58,245 bases of DNA from a virus. The position numbers and the translations under genes are program-made. A model generated the notes under the pieces. The model made no database searches and was not told the DNA's origin. It worked only from the letters and a program-made list of their open reading frames with translations. The stretch covers positions 1 to 58,245 of the IMG/VR virus record IMGVR_UViG_3300025070_000036; one strand, given 5' to 3'. Position 1 is the stretch's first letter, and each line of letters begins with the position of its first letter. Shown piece by piece: positions 57,091-58,245 of this stretch.

Positions 57091-57963
57091 TCATTTGTTA
57101 TACTGCATATCGACCATTTTTTCGTGCAGAATCTGTTGTGCTAAGTTATTACGCAAGGCTTTCTTGTTGTCAGCTATATCTGAATCAGCAAGACCGGGAG
57201 CGTCAGCATACACGCCACCATTGATAGATGCGTTATAATACATAGCTAAGTTTGTTTGTTGGTTAATAGCCAGTATAATATCATCTTGTCCTTGTGTCTT
57301 AAACAGGGTCAAAGCGTTGGCAGACGCCATTAGACCCATCTCAATTCTAGTTTCTTCTTCTTCCTCTTCTTCAGAAAGTATTAGATTGCCATCTTCATCA
57401 TACTGAAAATCTGTATCCGCGTCTATAGCAGCCATAACATCATCATCTTCTAGTACGTCATACAGTTCAACTACAGGGATTACAGGTATAGGTTTGACAT
57501 ATCCCGGACATGCAGGGTTTGACTGTTCATCATAACACTCGTCTATTCTATAGTTATATATAACCATAGCATCTTTGACCGAACCTTCCCCTTCAACATC
57601 AATCGAACCCGCACCCCATTGAGGAGCCGGAATGTTCGAAAGGGGAAACGATCTAACAATAGTGTTTCCGGGAACTCCTGACCAATCGTCTGTCTTTCGA
57701 AAGATATAGCCATCTGCGTCAACATTCTTATTGCCAATATGGACTTTCATGTTAGCGTCAGGGTCTTTTACTGTGGTGTATTTGTATAGTAATCCGTTAA
57801 TATCAATGCCCGGAATATCAGGCAAAACAGAACTCATGCTCCAGCTTAGTGCTGTAGACGCGGCATTCCCTGTTGTCCCATAACTATAAGGGTCACAAGA
57901 AGAGTAAGAAGGCCAGAGTGCTAATAATAACACTAAGACCTGTTTTTGTTTCAATGTTCTCAT
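57091..57963 (-). CDS. Exported protein with acidic tract
   Basis: Residues 1-22 (MRTLKQKQVLVLLLALWPSY, then SSC) form a signal peptide; the Cys could be a lipid site, but Tyr at -3 is unusual. Next come IDINGLLYKYTTVKDPDANM and RIDECYDEQSNPACPGYVKP. A Glu run (seven in a row near residue 200) and a helical C-terminus complete the protein. Its start codes inside the last 71 bases of the upstream gene. I recall similar proteins in marine phages but know no function. Confidence 0.6.
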   Translation of the reverse strand: MRTLKQKQVLVLLLALWPSYSSCDPYSYGTTGNAASTALSWSMSSVLPDIPGIDINGLLYKYTTVKDPDANMKVHIGNKNVDADGYIFRKTDDWSGVPGNTIVRSFPLSNIPAPQWGAGSIDVEGEGSVKDAMVIYNYRIDECYDEQSNPACPGYVKPIPVIPVVELYDVLEDDDVMAAIDADTDFQYDEDGNLILSEEEEEEETRIEMGLMASANALTLFKTQGQDDIILAINQQTNLAMYYNASINGGVYADAPGLADSDIADNKKALRNNLAQQILHEKMVDMQYNK

Positions 57964-58245
57964 TGAAAATCTTTCTCATTGGATTATTCTGATCTCTTTG
58001 TATTTCTTCTTTTACGGCTTCCATTTCCCATGCCAGCCTAGCTTTATCCCCCACCAACCCATCCTTGGGACAGGGCGTCCCCGCGTTGAGCATGGCTTCA
58101 AACACTCTTTCGTCTTGGCACATGACTGATACGGCTGCAACTTTCATACCCATATCATACATGGTTTTGGCGTTTTTTAATTTTTCACAGTTCATATCTC
58201 TAACAGTACGACCAGCAGAGATACCAAGTATCTGTGTTTGCACAA
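57893..58245 (-). CDS. Protein with C-terminal membrane anchor, 5' end cut by window edge
   Basis: The frame is open to the right edge, so the true start may lie outside. The visible part has GISAGRTVRDMNCEKLKNAK, MGMKVAAVSVMCQDERVFEA and NAGTPCPKDG, a conserved-looking helical module with Cys residues. It ends with a hydrophobic segment (TGLSVIISTLAFLLFL). The segment overlaps, in another frame, the signal peptide of the next gene. A GTG at 58,243 could serve as a start, but I think the protein is truncated. Confidence 0.6.
   Translation of the reverse strand, partial: VQTQILGISAGRTVRDMNCEKLKNAKTMYDMGMKVAAVSVMCQDERVFEAMLNAGTPCPKDGLVGDKARLAWEMEAVKEEIQRDQNNPMRKIFNENIETKTGLSVIISTLAFLLFL

Overview
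The window is a large piece, probably most, of the genome of a tailed double-stranded DNA bacteriophage. It encodes both terminase subunits, a portal, a scaffold, a major capsid protein, a holin, an endolysin and a phage replication set. I see no integrase, no CI-type repressor, no tRNA gene and no tape-measure or sheath gene. This suggests a strictly lytic virus with a short (podovirus-like) tail, which is an inference. The style of many small structural proteins (KGG-rich basic proteins, the WGDVVNDN-type fiber start) resembles phages known mainly from marine metagenomes. The host cannot be read from the sequence.

Layout: (1) 1-15,777, minus strand: a late block running from TerS and TerL through portal, a GroES-like protein, scaffold and capsid. 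A terminator plus promoter pair lies behind the capsid gene. It is followed by small structural proteins, a cluster of tiny lysine-rich proteins, adaptor-like proteins and a tail fiber cut by the left edge. (2) 15,778-16,113: a divergent control region with promoters on both strands, a 13-bp direct repeat and a G-rich tract. (3) 16,114-35,295, plus strand: the early and replication block. It begins with an 807-bp gene-free region carrying terminators, iteron-like repeats and an AT-rich stretch. Next come small zinc-finger proteins, a DUF3150-like / MoxR ATPase / metallopeptidase-VWA cassette, a VRR-NUC nuclease, a NrdR-like zinc ribbon, DNA polymerase A, a Cas4-like nuclease, a SNF2-type helicase, an SSB-like protein and a primase-DUF927 helicase. 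(4) 35,388-58,245, minus strand: a 2241-residue polyvalent-type protein, other large virion proteins (one of 1782 residues), fiber-associated proteins, lysis genes and a run of exported proteins cut by the right edge. The two minus-strand arms would form one late operon if the ends are neighbours in the genome, but the reading frames do not join cleanly.

The most striking feature is a family of eleven copies of an 18-bp palindrome, TTCGGGCANNTGCCCGAA. It is found only between 15.97 and 29.26 kb, and six copies sit 11-23 bases before a start codon. A promoter with paired ACCACA/TGTGGT half-sites is present twice with identical spacing. A segment of the scaffold gene recurs, with its two halves in swapped order, inside a small early gene. 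Together these suggest a dedicated early-gene control circuit and active internal rearrangement. Functions are assigned from recognisable motifs only; no database search was possible.
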